Virus record (IMG/VR): IMGVR_UViG_3300042480_000466 | Coordinates: 1-33,041 of that record | Length of the DNA: 33,041 nt | Reading direction: 5' to 3' (one strand) | Source: a virus | Shown here: piece by piece, positions 25,306-33,041 of the stretch | How the letters are laid out: the number at the start of each line of letters is the position of its first letter | Position numbering within the stretch: the stretch's first letter is position 1 | The notes under the pieces: model-generated | Database searches by the model: none | Seen by the model: only the letters and a program-made list of their open reading frames with translations | What the model was told of the DNA's origin: nothing | Translations under genes and position numbers: made by a program

Positions 25306-26469
25306 TCATTTACTCAAATTTTTATCTGTAATATTTGTGATAGCATTTTTTAGTTGATTGACGTAACCTGTGGATCTTAAAAGTTTAAACACCAAATTTT
25401 CTGTACTATACTCGCCGCTCTTACTTAATCCAGCTTCTCTCATTTCATACAAACGTTTAACTAAACGCTTTAATTTATCTAAATTTTGTTCTTTTATAGC
25501 TGTGGAAATAAACGAAACATATTGTTTGTATTTCTTTGTAATAGCATCTTTATCAATCTGAATGTCTTCTATTTTTGGCTTTTTTACCCATTCATTTTTC
25601 ATCAAACTATATACAGCTTGACTTCTATTGACCTCTTTAATATCTTGAATGTAAACTTCCACTGGATGATTGCCAATTCTAATGTTGTGGTTTTCATTCC
25701 ATTTGCTTTTTAAGCCATCCACATAATTCTTAACCAGTTCTTCATTTGGATCAATTTTGGAAAAATCTACAACCAAATGTAAGTCAATATCACTTGTTGG
25801 TGTCCAATTATATCCGGCAGTACTACCAAGAAAGTATATATTTTCAAGAGGTACATTCAAATCAGTATCTTTGTAAAAAGTATTTGCAATAGTTAATAAC
25901 TTGTTTAATACATCAGGTTTAATAGCATTTTCAGTAGCCCATATCTCAGGATTTAAAATGCTATTATAAATTCTATGAGATTCTTTGATACCCAACATTT
26001 CTTTTAGTTTATTAATTGTATCTATTGCGCTTTTATGCAATATTGCTTTACCACCAGCTTTGATAAAATCATTTACATTATCTTCACGGTCATCTATCAA
26101 AATACTATCAGGAGTTGCAAACTTTGCTTTTAAATTTCTATGCGGTACCAAATTAGCTTTAATATCAATATTGTTATTGGCTAACCACTGCTTTTTACCA
26201 ACATATGCCAAATTGGTAGGCGCATGACTCAATATCTCTACAGGCAAATTTGATACAAAATTATAAAGCAATCTGCCATCTTTCATCCAAGGCATACTAG
26301 AATAGTATTCAGGACAATTCTTATCTACAAACTTAAATCTATTCTTTTTACCGTGTTCAGCATCATAAGTTTCAACAGGTACACCACCACTATATCGCTT
26401 GAATTGCAATTCCCAATCACTTATCACACCATCCATATCCAAATATATTTTATGTTTATTAGTAATCAT
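25306..26469 (-). CDS. HAD-type 5'(3')-deoxyribonucleotidase fused to a pol-beta-type nucleotidyltransferase
   Basis: Two domains are clear. The N-terminal part (about 1-155) is a HAD phosphatase resembling the NT5C deoxyribonucleotidases: DMDG with D11 and D13, SHAPT (81-85) as motif II, and LIDDRED with D126/D127 as motif IV. The C-terminal part (about 170-330) is a pol-beta-type nucleotidyltransferase: FLGSTAGY with G215-S216, then SDIDLHLVV with catalytic D227 and D229. A short helical tail follows. The HAD domain may dephosphorylate a nucleotide or a polynucleotide end, and the other may transfer NMP; coupling of the two is inferred. The gene lies between the fibre and tail tube genes, outside the replication cluster. 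The ATG is 3 nt after TATTTATTA. I found no direct named homologue of the fusion. Confidence 0.82.
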   Translation of the reverse strand: MITNKHKIYLDMDGVISDWELQFKRYSGGVPVETYDAEHGKKNRFKFVDKNCPEYYSSMPWMKDGRLLYNFVSNLPVEILSHAPTNLAYVGKKQWLANNNIDIKANLVPHRNLKAKFATPDSILIDDREDNVNDFIKAGGKAILHKSAIDTINKLKEMLGIKESHRIYNSILNPEIWATENAIKPDVLNKLLTIANTFYKDTDLNVPLENIYFLGSTAGYNWTPTSDIDLHLVVDFSKIDPNEELVKNYVDGLKSKWNENHNIRIGNHPVEVYIQDIKEVNRSQAVYSLMKNEWVKKPKIEDIQIDKDAITKKYKQYVSFISTAIKEQNLDKLKRLVKRLYEMREAGLSKSGEYSTENLVFKLLRSTGYVNQLKNAITNITDKNLSK

Positions 26470-26624
26470 TTATAATAAATAGTAGCATATTATGCGCTTA
26501 CAGTTAATTTAACTATCAATATTTTAGTATTATTATTTAATAATTAACTTAACCATTTAGTTAACTAAGCGCTAGCTTTAGCTTATACTTTATATAAAAG
26601 CAAAAGTCAAGTGTTATATTAAAT
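26470..26624 (-). other. 155-nt spacer between the fibre and HAD-nucleotidyltransferase genes
   Basis: The spacer is very AT-rich with many TTAA elements. Apart from the motif at 26473 it contains a weak imperfect hairpin built from TAAGC and GCTTA around 26567-26586, which might end the fibre transcript. No reading frame of note was found. Confidence 0.4.
26473..26481 (-). promoter_or_regulatory. TATTTATTA motif before the HAD-nucleotidyltransferase gene
   Basis: The coding strand reads GCTACTATTTATTATAAATG; the motif ends 3 nt before the start. Ten bases (CTATTTATTA) are identical with the copies before the homing endonuclease and the HIGH-motif enzyme. Confidence 0.5.
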
Positions 26625-29600
26625 TTAATTTGAAAATAATACTCTAACATAATCGCAATCGTATAATACGTTATCAGAACCAGGCGTAGAAATTCTACAA
26701 CTACCAGCTAATTGTGCTGTAGGTCTTCTTGGTACTGCAATAAACATATTATTTATAGATTGACCGGGATTTTCATATTGATAAGTTGCTGTACCAGCTA
26801 CCACATAATTTGCATTAGAAAATGCAGTGGTAAAGTTAATTGTATAATCGCCGGTACCATTATCAGTTATGGATGATACGTTATTAGACGCGTTAGATGA
26901 TGGTGTGCCTGTTCCATTAAAGTGAATCCATGCTTTTATATTTGTGACACCGCTAGTACCACTGGTACCAGTAATACCACTAGACCCAGCATTACCATTT
27001 GCGCCACTAGTGCCACTGGTACCTGGATTACCATTTGCGCCACTGGTGCCACTCGTTCCATTGGTACCACTGCTACCCGCACCACCTGGACTGCCATTTG
27101 CGCCACTGGTGCCACTTGTTCCATTAGCACCACCGGTAGATTTGTATACAACGCCGGTTGTATTATCAACTGTTAGAAAATATCCAGTTGCGTTACTTGT
27201 CAATCCTTCCAATTTAAGTGGTAAATTTGTAGAAGATCCACTTATATGCAATTTATTAACAGGACTCGTTGTGCCTATACCAACATTACCACCATTTTTT
27301 AGAGTTAATATTTCTACAGAACCACCATCAACAAAACCGAGTCTATCGATACTTGAGTTTTTATAGTAAAATATATTAAATTGATTCCAAGTACCAGAAG
27401 AATTTCCACTCTTCATTAGTATAGAACCCGTACCAAAACTACCTGCCAACCTACCATCTATTATGAATGAATCTTCAACTGTCAAAGATCCATTCATATA
27501 TGTTGTGCTGTTTACGTAAAAAGTTCCGTTAACTTGAAGTGTATAATTAGGACTTGTTGTACCTATGCCAACACTGCCATTAGAAGCAATACGCATTCTT
27601 TCACTACCACCTGTTTTAAATGTTAGTGTATCAGCGGCTGCCCAATCCATACCAGTATTGGTATCTTGATTAAAAGCATAATATGGGTCATGATTACCAT
27701 AAGCAACTGCTCCTGTAGTATCACCCGCATAAACTACACCCGCACTATTTATCAATAATATAGTGTTGGTACTACCAGCTCTAATTCTAAATGGATAGAA
27801 ATTAGCTCCAACTGCAGCTGCATAATCATATCCAACACCAATTGCCCCACCACCAAAACTTGAATTTGTAGATCTTACAAACAAGAATGAACCAGACGTA
27901 GTATTTGTTCCTTCTGTTTGTATTTGTAAACCTGAATTTGTAATTATCGTACCAATACCAACACATCCACCTGGAATTATGGTTGGTATATATCCAACAC
28001 TATTTTCGTATCCATATAGTTCTACTCTCTTATATGTACCACCATTAATTAGGAACTTACCAGAAATATAATTTACATCTCCTGTATTAATTGACATTCC
28101 ATAATAATAGTTATCAGCTTTTAGAAAGTTATTGGCGGTTAATTGTAATGGAAATGCGTTGCCATATGGATATGAAACAAACATGAAGTTGCTTGTATTT
28201 ATAGAACCAACCACATCCAATTTATAAGCAGGAGTACTTGTGCCTATACCCACATTACCATCTGTAGCTATACGCATTTTTTCATCAACTGCCGTTCTGA
28301 ATACAACAGGATAACTACCAATTGAACCTACATACAAAGCTGATGCACTTGAATCAAATCCACCAATTCTTGAACCACCAACCATCGTTTCAATAACCGC
28401 CGAATTGGTGCCGTTAACTTGTAAAAATCTATAGTTTGATTGTGCAGTTGGTGATGTTGTACCAATACCCACATCGCCATCTCCTGTTATTACCATTCTA
28501 GTAACAACACTACCAAGTACATTTGTATCTGTAGTTTGTACACCAAATTCAAGTCTTGGATTTAAATATTGAGGATTGGCTTGAGTAGTATATAGTCTTA
28601 TATAAGCACCGTAATCATCATTTGCATCTCTTTGTATAAACAATAAACCAGTAGAGTCACCAACACTAGTCATTGTTCCTCCAGATAATCTAATTGGATA
28701 TACTGCACCGGCTCCTGTTGAAGAACCATTATTTATAGTTAATTTTTGTGATGGACTTGTTGTACCTATACCAACATTACCATCGGCTGCAATTCTGAAT
28801 CGTTCGGATGAATTTGTGTAGATAGTAAAGAAATTACTAGCACCAACACCATATAAATAATGTTGATTTCCAGCACTTCCAATTTCAAAATTACCATTTG
28901 AATTTCTAATGCGTAAATATCTATCAGATGTATTATTTGCACCAATTGTTACGGATACTCCAGTTCCAGATGTATTTAATCCAACACCACCTGTCACATC
29001 CAATGAAAATACAGGACTTGTTGTACCTATACCAACATTACCTGCTCCTGTTACAACCAATGAAGTTGCGGATGTACCACCTACTTCAAAATAATCTGAA
29101 GTATCTACAACTTTTAGATCCCAATTTCTTACACCATTATCAGTTAATCTTAATGTAGAATTACCTGATGTGGCCAATACTCTAATTATTGGGCTAGACC
29201 CAGCTACTTCTAATAATTGACTTGGACTTGTTGTACCTATACCTACGTTACCGACTGATGTAATTCTAAATTTTTCTGTCAGTGTTGAATTATCTGATCC
29301 GCCTGTAAATGTTCCCACTATAAAAGCACCTGCAGCGGTACCTCCATTTTCATTTAATGCTCTTAAAACCACGCTTGGTCTAGAAGTTCCTGATCCGCCA
29401 AATGTATTTGCTCCTGAACCGGCGCCACTCCATAATTGAAATGCAATTTCTGCGTAGTCATTTGTTGTAGATGTTTTATTTAATTTTAAATTTAAAGTTT
29501 GTGGACTTGTTGTTGATTGTATATCCGTTAAATAATTAGGACTTGTTGTACCTATACCAACATTACCACCATTTTCTATAGTAAAGATATCAGCCGCATC

Positions 29601-30113
29601 AGTATTATTAGTAATTCTTAAACTATTAGAATTTGAACCCAGTTTAATATAAGAATTGGATGCACCACTTGAATATCTACCAATTTCTAATTTTGCATTA
29701 TTATCATCTAATATACGAATACCGCCTGCTACACTTAACTTTCCATAAGTTCCCGTAGGACTTGTTGTACCTATACCAACATTACCATTGTTGTCAATAC
29801 GAACTCTTTCACTACCAACTGTAACAAACTTTATAGTATTTGTTAATCCACCTGAACCAGTTGATCCAAACACTTGCATTGCCGCACTATTATCACTTGG
29901 ACCATATGTTGCTGCGGTTAATACTGAAAAATAATTAGAACTATACACAGAACCAACTACATCCAATTTATAAACAGGACTTGTTGTGCCTATACCAACC
30001 GATCCTTGTACATACAATCTAGAAGCAGTTAAACTGCCACTGAAACCACTAGCTTTAATAAAAGTTGTAGCTATAATTGATCCTGTAATTCGAGCACCTT
30101 GTAATATTGCCAT
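26625..30113 (-). CDS. Tail fibre / adhesin with VGIGTTSP repeats and a collagen-like segment
   Basis: The 1162-residue protein is a repetitive fibre. About eleven copies of VGIGT(T/S)(S/T)P occur, usually as GNVGIGTTSP followed by a short hydrophobic element such as KLDVVGS, at intervals of about 50-130 residues. This is the common beta-rich shaft of phage fibres and other adhesins. Near residue 990-1055 a Gly-X-Y segment (GTSGANGSPGG and similar) precedes a non-repetitive C-terminal domain of about 105 residues starting VTNIKAWIHFNG, a likely receptor-binding tip. No S74-type chaperone domain is present at its end, unlike the gene upstream. It starts at ATG, 9 nt after the upstream gene's stop, so the two are one unit. 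The N-terminus MAILQGARITGSII has no signal peptide. Confidence 0.88.
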   Translation of the reverse strand: MAILQGARITGSIIATTFIKASGFSGSLTASRLYVQGSVGIGTTSPVYKLDVVGSVYSSNYFSVLTAATYGPSDNSAAMQVFGSTGSGGLTNTIKFVTVGSERVRIDNNGNVGIGTTSPTGTYGKLSVAGGIRILDDNNAKLEIGRYSSGASNSYIKLGSNSNSLRITNNTDAADIFTIENGGNVGIGTTSPNYLTDIQSTTSPQTLNLKLNKTSTTNDYAEIAFQLWSGAGSGANTFGGSGTSRPSVVLRALNENGGTAAGAFIVGTFTGGSDNSTLTEKFRITSVGNVGIGTTSPSQLLEVAGSSPIIRVLATSGNSTLRLTDNGVRNWDLKVVDTSDYFEVGGTSATSLVVTGAGNVGIGTTSPVFSLDVTGGVGLNTSGTGVSVTIGANNTSDRYLRIRNSNGNFEIGSAGNQHYLYGVGASNFFTIYTNSSERFRIAADGNVGIGTTSPSQKLTINNGSSTGAGAVYPIRLSGGTMTSVGDSTGLLFIQRDANDDYGAYIRLYTTQANPQYLNPRLEFGVQTTDTNVLGSVVTRMVITGDGDVGIGTTSPTAQSNYRFLQVNGTNSAVIETMVGGSRIGGFDSSASALYVGSIGSYPVVFRTAVDEKMRIATDGNVGIGTSTPAYKLDVVGSINTSNFMFVSYPYGNAFPLQLTANNFLKADNYYYGMSINTGDVNYISGKFLINGGTYKRVELYGYENSVGYIPTIIPGGCVGIGTIITNSGLQIQTEGTNTTSGSFLFVRSTNSSFGGGAIGVGYDYAAAVGANFYPFRIRAGSTNTILLINSAGVVYAGDTTGAVAYGNHDPYYAFNQDTNTGMDWAAADTLTFKTGGSERMRIASNGSVGIGTTSPNYTLQVNGTFYVNSTTYMNGSLTVEDSFIIDGRLAGSFGTGSILMKSGNSSGTWNQFNIFYYKNSSIDRLGFVDGGSVEILTLKNGGNVGIGTTSPVNKLHISGSSTNLPLKLEGLTSNATGYFLTVDNTTGVVYKSTGGANGTSGTSGANGSPGGAGSSGTNGTSGTSGANGNPGTSGTSGANGNAGSSGITGTSGTSGVTNIKAWIHFNGTGTPSSNASNNVSSITDNGTGDYTINFTTAFSNANYVVAGTATYQYENPGQSINNMFIAVPRRPTAQLAGSCRISTPGSDNVLYDCDYVRVLFSN
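26950..27140 (-). repeat. Collagen-like Gly-X-Y segment within the fibre gene
   Basis: Codons encode (Gly-Thr-Ser/Ala-Asn-Gly) triplets such as GTSGANGNPG in an unbroken series of about 60 residues. The DNA is a degenerate 9-bp-like repeat (ACCACTGGT family). It joins the shaft to the C-terminal domain and shares sequence character with the upstream gene. Confidence 0.8.
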
Positions 30114-30122
30114 ATAATATAA

Positions 30123-33041
30123 TTATTTATTTATCAATCGATTTATTGTTATTTGTTGTTCATCAACTATCTGCTTCAATTCTTTAACACCCTGTATCAA
30201 TACAGCTGTCAATTTACTATAATTTATACCAGATATATTACCCAACTCATCATAACTAACAAATTCAGGATATATCTTCACAACCTCTTCAGCTATCAAA
30301 CCAATACTAAATTCATTGTTGTTCTTATACCTAAATGTCACCGGATTCAATAACACAATCTTGTCCAATTGCGGCGGCAATAAAGGCATAATATCCGTTT
30401 TAGTATTTTCACTAGACGTTTCTATCAATGTAGTAGCACTAACAGTTCCAACAACTGTTAATGTAGTACCATCCACACTTAAAAAATTAACACTCTGTAA
30501 CGTAGTAAGACCAGTAGTTTTTACCAAATAATTAGGCTGATCAGTAAAACTACCACCACTAATTCCACTGGTACCACTAGGAGCACTAATACCACTAGTG
30601 CCACTCGTACCACTGCTACCACTAGTTCCACTTATACCACTACTTCCACTACTAGCACTAGCACCTCCACCAGCACTTACACCACTTGTTCCACTTGTAC
30701 CAACAGTACCACTACTACCACTCGTTCCGCTTGTGCCACTCGTACCACTGCTACCACTTGTTCCACTGGTTCCATTTCGACCACTTGTGCCACTGCTACC
30801 ACTTGTTCCGCTCGTTCCACTTGTGCCACTTGTTCCGTTTGTTCCACTTGTTCCGTTTTGACCGCTACTACCACTTGTGCCGCTCGTTCCACTACTACCA
30901 CTTGTACCACTACTACCACTTGTGGCACTATTACCGCTGCTACCACTATCACGACTAAATCCGCTTGTACCACTACTTCCACTTGTACCACTGGTTCCGC
31001 TTGTACCACTTGTACCACTGGTTCCATTTCGACCACTCGTACCACTTGTACCACTTGTACCACTGCTACCACTACTACCACTACTACCACTGGTTCCGCT
31101 TGTGCCACTAGTACCGCTTGTTCCGTTTTGACCGCTGCTACCACTTGTTCCACTTGTACCGCTACTACCACTTGTACCACTACTACCACTTGTGGCACTA
31201 TTACCGCTGCTACCACTATCACGACTAAATCCGCTTGTACCACTGCTACCACTAGTACCACTTGTTCCGCTTGTTCCGCTTGTGCCACTTGTACCACTGG
31301 TTCCATTTCTACCACTGCTACCACTAATACCACTGCTACCACTGCTACCACTAGTTCCACTTGTTCCGCTAGTGCCACTCGTTCCATTTGTTCCGCTTGT
31401 TCCGTTTTGACCACTGCTACCACTTGTTCCACTTGTACCGCTACTACCACTTGTACCACTACTACCACTTGTGGCACTATTACCACTGCTACCACTATCA
31501 CGACTAAATCCGCTTGTACCACTGCTACCACTAGTACCACTGGTACCACTTGTTCCGCTTGTTCCACTGGTGCCATTTGATCCGCTTATACCACTTGTAC
31601 CACTAGTACCATTAGTACCACTGCTACCACTTGATCCACTTGTTCCACTTGTGCCACTAGTACCATTTGTACCATTTGACCCACTTATACCACTTGTTCC
31701 ACTCGTTCCACTGGTACCATTTGATCCACTCGTACCACTAGTGCCACTGGTACCACTGCTCCCACTTGATCCACTTGTTCCGCTTGTGCCACTAGTACCA
31801 TTTGACCCACTTGATCCACTTGTACCACTTGATCCACTTGACCCACTTGATCCACTTGACCCACTTGACCCACTTGATCCACTTGATCCACTTACACCAG
31901 ACGATCCGCTACTACCACTAGTACCGCTTGTGCCACTAGTACCATTTGACCCACTTATACCACTTGTGCCACTTGATCCATTACTGCCGCTTGTTCCACT
32001 TGTTCCGCTTGTGCCACTAGTACCACTTGATCCGCTTGTACCACTTGTGCCACTGCTACCACTGGTACCATTAGATCCACTTGTACCGCTTGTGCCACTA
32101 GTACCATTTGTACCACTTGTACCGTTAGATCCACTTGATCCGCTAGTACCAGACGATCCGCTACTACCACTTGTACCGTTTGATCCGCTTATACCACTTG
32201 TGCCACTTGTACCACTGGTGCCGTTTGTTCCACTGCTACCACTTATACCAGACGATCCGCTACTACCACTTGTACCGTTGGATCCACTTGTGCCACTTGT
32301 ACCGTTAGATCCGCTTGTACCGTTAGATCCGCTTGTACCACTTGATCCACTTGATCCGCTTGTGCCACTTGATCCACTTGATCCACTTGACCCACTGGTG
32401 CCGTTCGATCCGCTTGTACCACTTGTGCCACTTGATCCACTTGACCCACTTATACCAGACGATCCGCTACTACCACTAGTACCGCTTGTACCACTAGTAC
32501 CACTAGTACCACTAGTACCACTTGTACCGTTAGATCCACTTGTGCCACTAGTACCACTGCTTCCACTTGTGCCACTGCTTCCATTTGATCCACTTGTACC
32601 ACTACTACCACTTGTACCACTTGTACCACTACTGCCACTTGTACCGTTGGATCCACTTGTGCCACTAGTACCACTGCTTCCACTTGATCCACTTGATTCA
32701 CTTACGCCACTGGTGCCGCTTGTTCCATTTGTACCACTGCTGCCACTTATACCAGAAGATCCACTACTACCACTTGTGCCACTTGTGCCATTAGATCCAC
32801 TTGTACCGCTTGATCCATTTGACCCACTTGTACCGCTTGATCCACTTGACCCACTTGTACCATTTGATCCACTTGACCCACTTGTACCACTTGTGCCGCT
32901 TGTACCACTTGTGCCATTAGATCCACTTGTTCCACTAGTACCGCTTGTGCCATTAGATCCGCTCGTACCACTAGTACCACTAGTGCCGCTTGTGCCGCTT
33001 GTGCCATTTGATCCACTAGTACCACTTGATCCACTACTACC
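30123..33041 (-). CDS. Giant collagen-like tail protein with C-terminal intramolecular chaperone domain (5' end outside window)
   Basis: One frame is open from the window edge to TAA at 30123 (973 codons). Almost 830 residues are Gly-X-Y triplets, mainly GTS, GSS, GTN and GSN, with X and Y being Thr, Ser or Asn and no proline scaffold. A short tail (FTDQPNYLVKTTGLTTLQSV) links to the C-terminal domain: SSENTKTDI with a Ser-Lys pair like the catalytic dyad of S74 endosialidase chaperones, then LLNPVTFRYKN, IGLIAEEVVKIYPEFV and YSKLTAVLIQGVKELK. Such domains help the fibre trimerise and then cleave themselves off. No start codon is in the window; a TTG at 30525-30527 is internal. Gly positions are broken in a few places (RDS, ATS, ESS, APS triplets). 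It is probably a trimeric fibre arm. Confidence 0.85.
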   Translation of the reverse strand, partial: GSSGSSGTSGSNGTSGTSGTSGTSGTSGSNGTSGTSGTSGSNGTSGTSGTSGTSGSSGSNGTSGSSGSSGTSGSNGSSGTSGSNGTSGTSGSSGSSGISGSSGTNGTSGTSGVSESSGSSGSSGTSGTSGSNGTSGSSGTSGTSGSSGTSGSNGSSGTSGSSGTSGTSGSNGTSGTSGTSGTSGTSGTSGSSGSSGISGSSGSSGTSGTSGSNGTSGSSGSSGSSGTSGSSGSSGTSGSNGTSGSNGTSGTSGSNGTSGSSGSSGISGSSGTNGTSGTSGTSGISGSNGTSGSSGSSGTSGSSGSNGTSGTNGTSGTSGTSGSNGTSGSSGTSGTSGSSGTSGTSGTSGTSGSNGSSGTSGISGSNGTSGTSGTSGSSGSSGVSGSSGSSGSSGSSGSSGSSGSSGTSGSSGSNGTSGTSGTSGSSGSSGTSGTSGTSGSNGTSGTSGTSGISGSNGTNGTSGTSGTSGSSGSSGTNGTSGTSGISGSNGTSGTSGTSGTSGTSGSSGTSGFSRDSGSSGNSATSGSSGTSGSSGTSGTSGSSGQNGTSGTNGTSGTSGTSGTSGSSGSSGISGSSGRNGTSGTSGTSGTSGTSGTSGSSGTSGFSRDSGSSGNSATSGSSGTSGSSGTSGTSGSSGQNGTSGTSGTSGTSGSSGSSGSSGTSGTSGTSGRNGTSGTSGTSGTSGTSGSSGTSGFSRDSGSSGNSATSGSSGTSGSSGTSGTSGSSGQNGTSGTNGTSGTSGTSGTSGSSGTSGRNGTSGTSGSSGTSGTSGTSGSSGTVGTSGTSGVSAGGGASASSGSSGISGTSGSSGTSGTSGISAPSGTSGISGGSFTDQPNYLVKTTGLTTLQSVNFLSVDGTTLTVVGTVSATTLIETSSENTKTDIMPLLPPQLDKIVLLNPVTFRYKNNNEFSIGLIAEEVVKIYPEFVSYDELGNISGINYSKLTAVLIQGVKELKQIVDEQQITINRLINK
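30560..33041 (-). repeat. Low-complexity Gly-X-Y coding repeat
   Basis: Nearly 2.5 kb is a 9-bp-like degenerate repeat (ACCACTNGT on the plus strand). Codons for Gly, Ser and Thr vary at third positions, so copies are rarely identical at the DNA level. From about 31800 upward GSS and GSN triplets become more frequent than in 30560-31560. The repeat makes many long spurious frames on both strands. It continues beyond the window edge. Confidence 0.9.
30770..31560 (-). repeat. Three tandem units of about 270-280 bp inside the collagen-like gene
   Basis: Two landmarks recur with equal spacing: TTCCGTTTTGACC (GQNG) at 30851, 31121 and 31400, and the interruption encoding GFSRDSGSSGNSATSG near 30921, 31191 and 31470. 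Spacings are 270 and 279 bp, both multiples of three. Each unit has two triplets where Gly is replaced (RDS and ATS). This is recent tandem duplication of a 90-93-residue block. Confidence 0.85.

Noticed and set aside
30123-30527. Separate 134-aa gene starting at TTG 30527
   Set aside because: The frame continues upstream without a stop into the Gly-X-Y repeat; the TTG is an internal leucine in NYLVKTTG.
30677-33034. Several long frames in the repeat region on both strands with Val/Gln/Ala- or Pro/Leu/Val-rich products
   Set aside because: They are out-of-frame readings of the Gly-X-Y repeat. The true frame joins to the chaperone domain and has the Gly periodicity.
30560-33041. CRISPR-like appearance of regularly spaced short repeats
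   Set aside because: The period is 9 bp and protein-coding, with no unique spacers of uniform length and no identical direct repeats.

Overview
The window is a 33 kb piece of an AT-rich, T4-like contractile-tailed phage (Caudoviricetes). Every supported gene lies on the minus strand, so transcription runs from high to low coordinates. Three things point to a T4-type phage: class Ia ribonucleotide reductase, a T4-style replication and recombination set (SF4 helicase, 5'-3' exonuclease, RecA/UvsX, gp32-like protein), and a T4-style tail (gp19-like tube, gp26-like zinc protein, tape measure, gp53-like wedge protein). The host cannot be read from the sequence. The low GC content and the GIGTTSP and Gly-Thr-Ser fibre proteins resemble uncultured aquatic phages, which is only an impression.

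Layout in transcription order. (1) 33041-26625: adhesion genes. First comes a very long collagen-like (Gly-X-Y) protein ending in an intramolecular chaperone (S74-type) domain and cut by the window edge, then an 1162-residue fibre with about eleven VGIGTTSP repeats. (2) 26469-22675: a HAD phosphatase-nucleotidyltransferase fusion, the tail tube, an HIGH-motif nucleotidyltransferase, and a gp26-like protein with a likely +1 frameshift extension just before the tape measure gene. (3) 22674-13097: the tape measure protein and a tightly packed baseplate operon of four genes, with ATGA overlaps at two junctions. (4) 13057-9018: a divergent, apparently thumb-less family A DNA polymerase-like protein and two unrecognised genes. 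(5) 8896-1: gp32-like protein, RecA/UvsX, a homing endonuclease, a 5'-3' exonuclease interrupted by five bases, SF4 helicase, nrdA and nrdB (cut by the window edge).

Regulation can be partly read. Strong hairpins lie after the gp32-like and tube genes. A recurring motif, TATTTATA or TATTTATTA on the coding strand, sits 2-6 nt before six start codons and 23 nt before a seventh. At the homing endonuclease it lies in the loop of a 13-bp hairpin that also holds the start codon, an arrangement like the early-off, late-on control known for T4 I-TevI. The gp32-like gene has a hairpin followed by a long AU-only leader, reminiscent of T4 gene 32 autoregulation.

The strongest leads are the split exonuclease, the +1 frameshift before the tape measure gene, the hairpin-caged homing endonuclease, the thumb-less polymerase inside the tail region, and the HAD-nucleotidyltransferase fusion. 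No tRNA, insertion sequence, CRISPR array or attachment site was recognised, and no plus-strand gene is supported.
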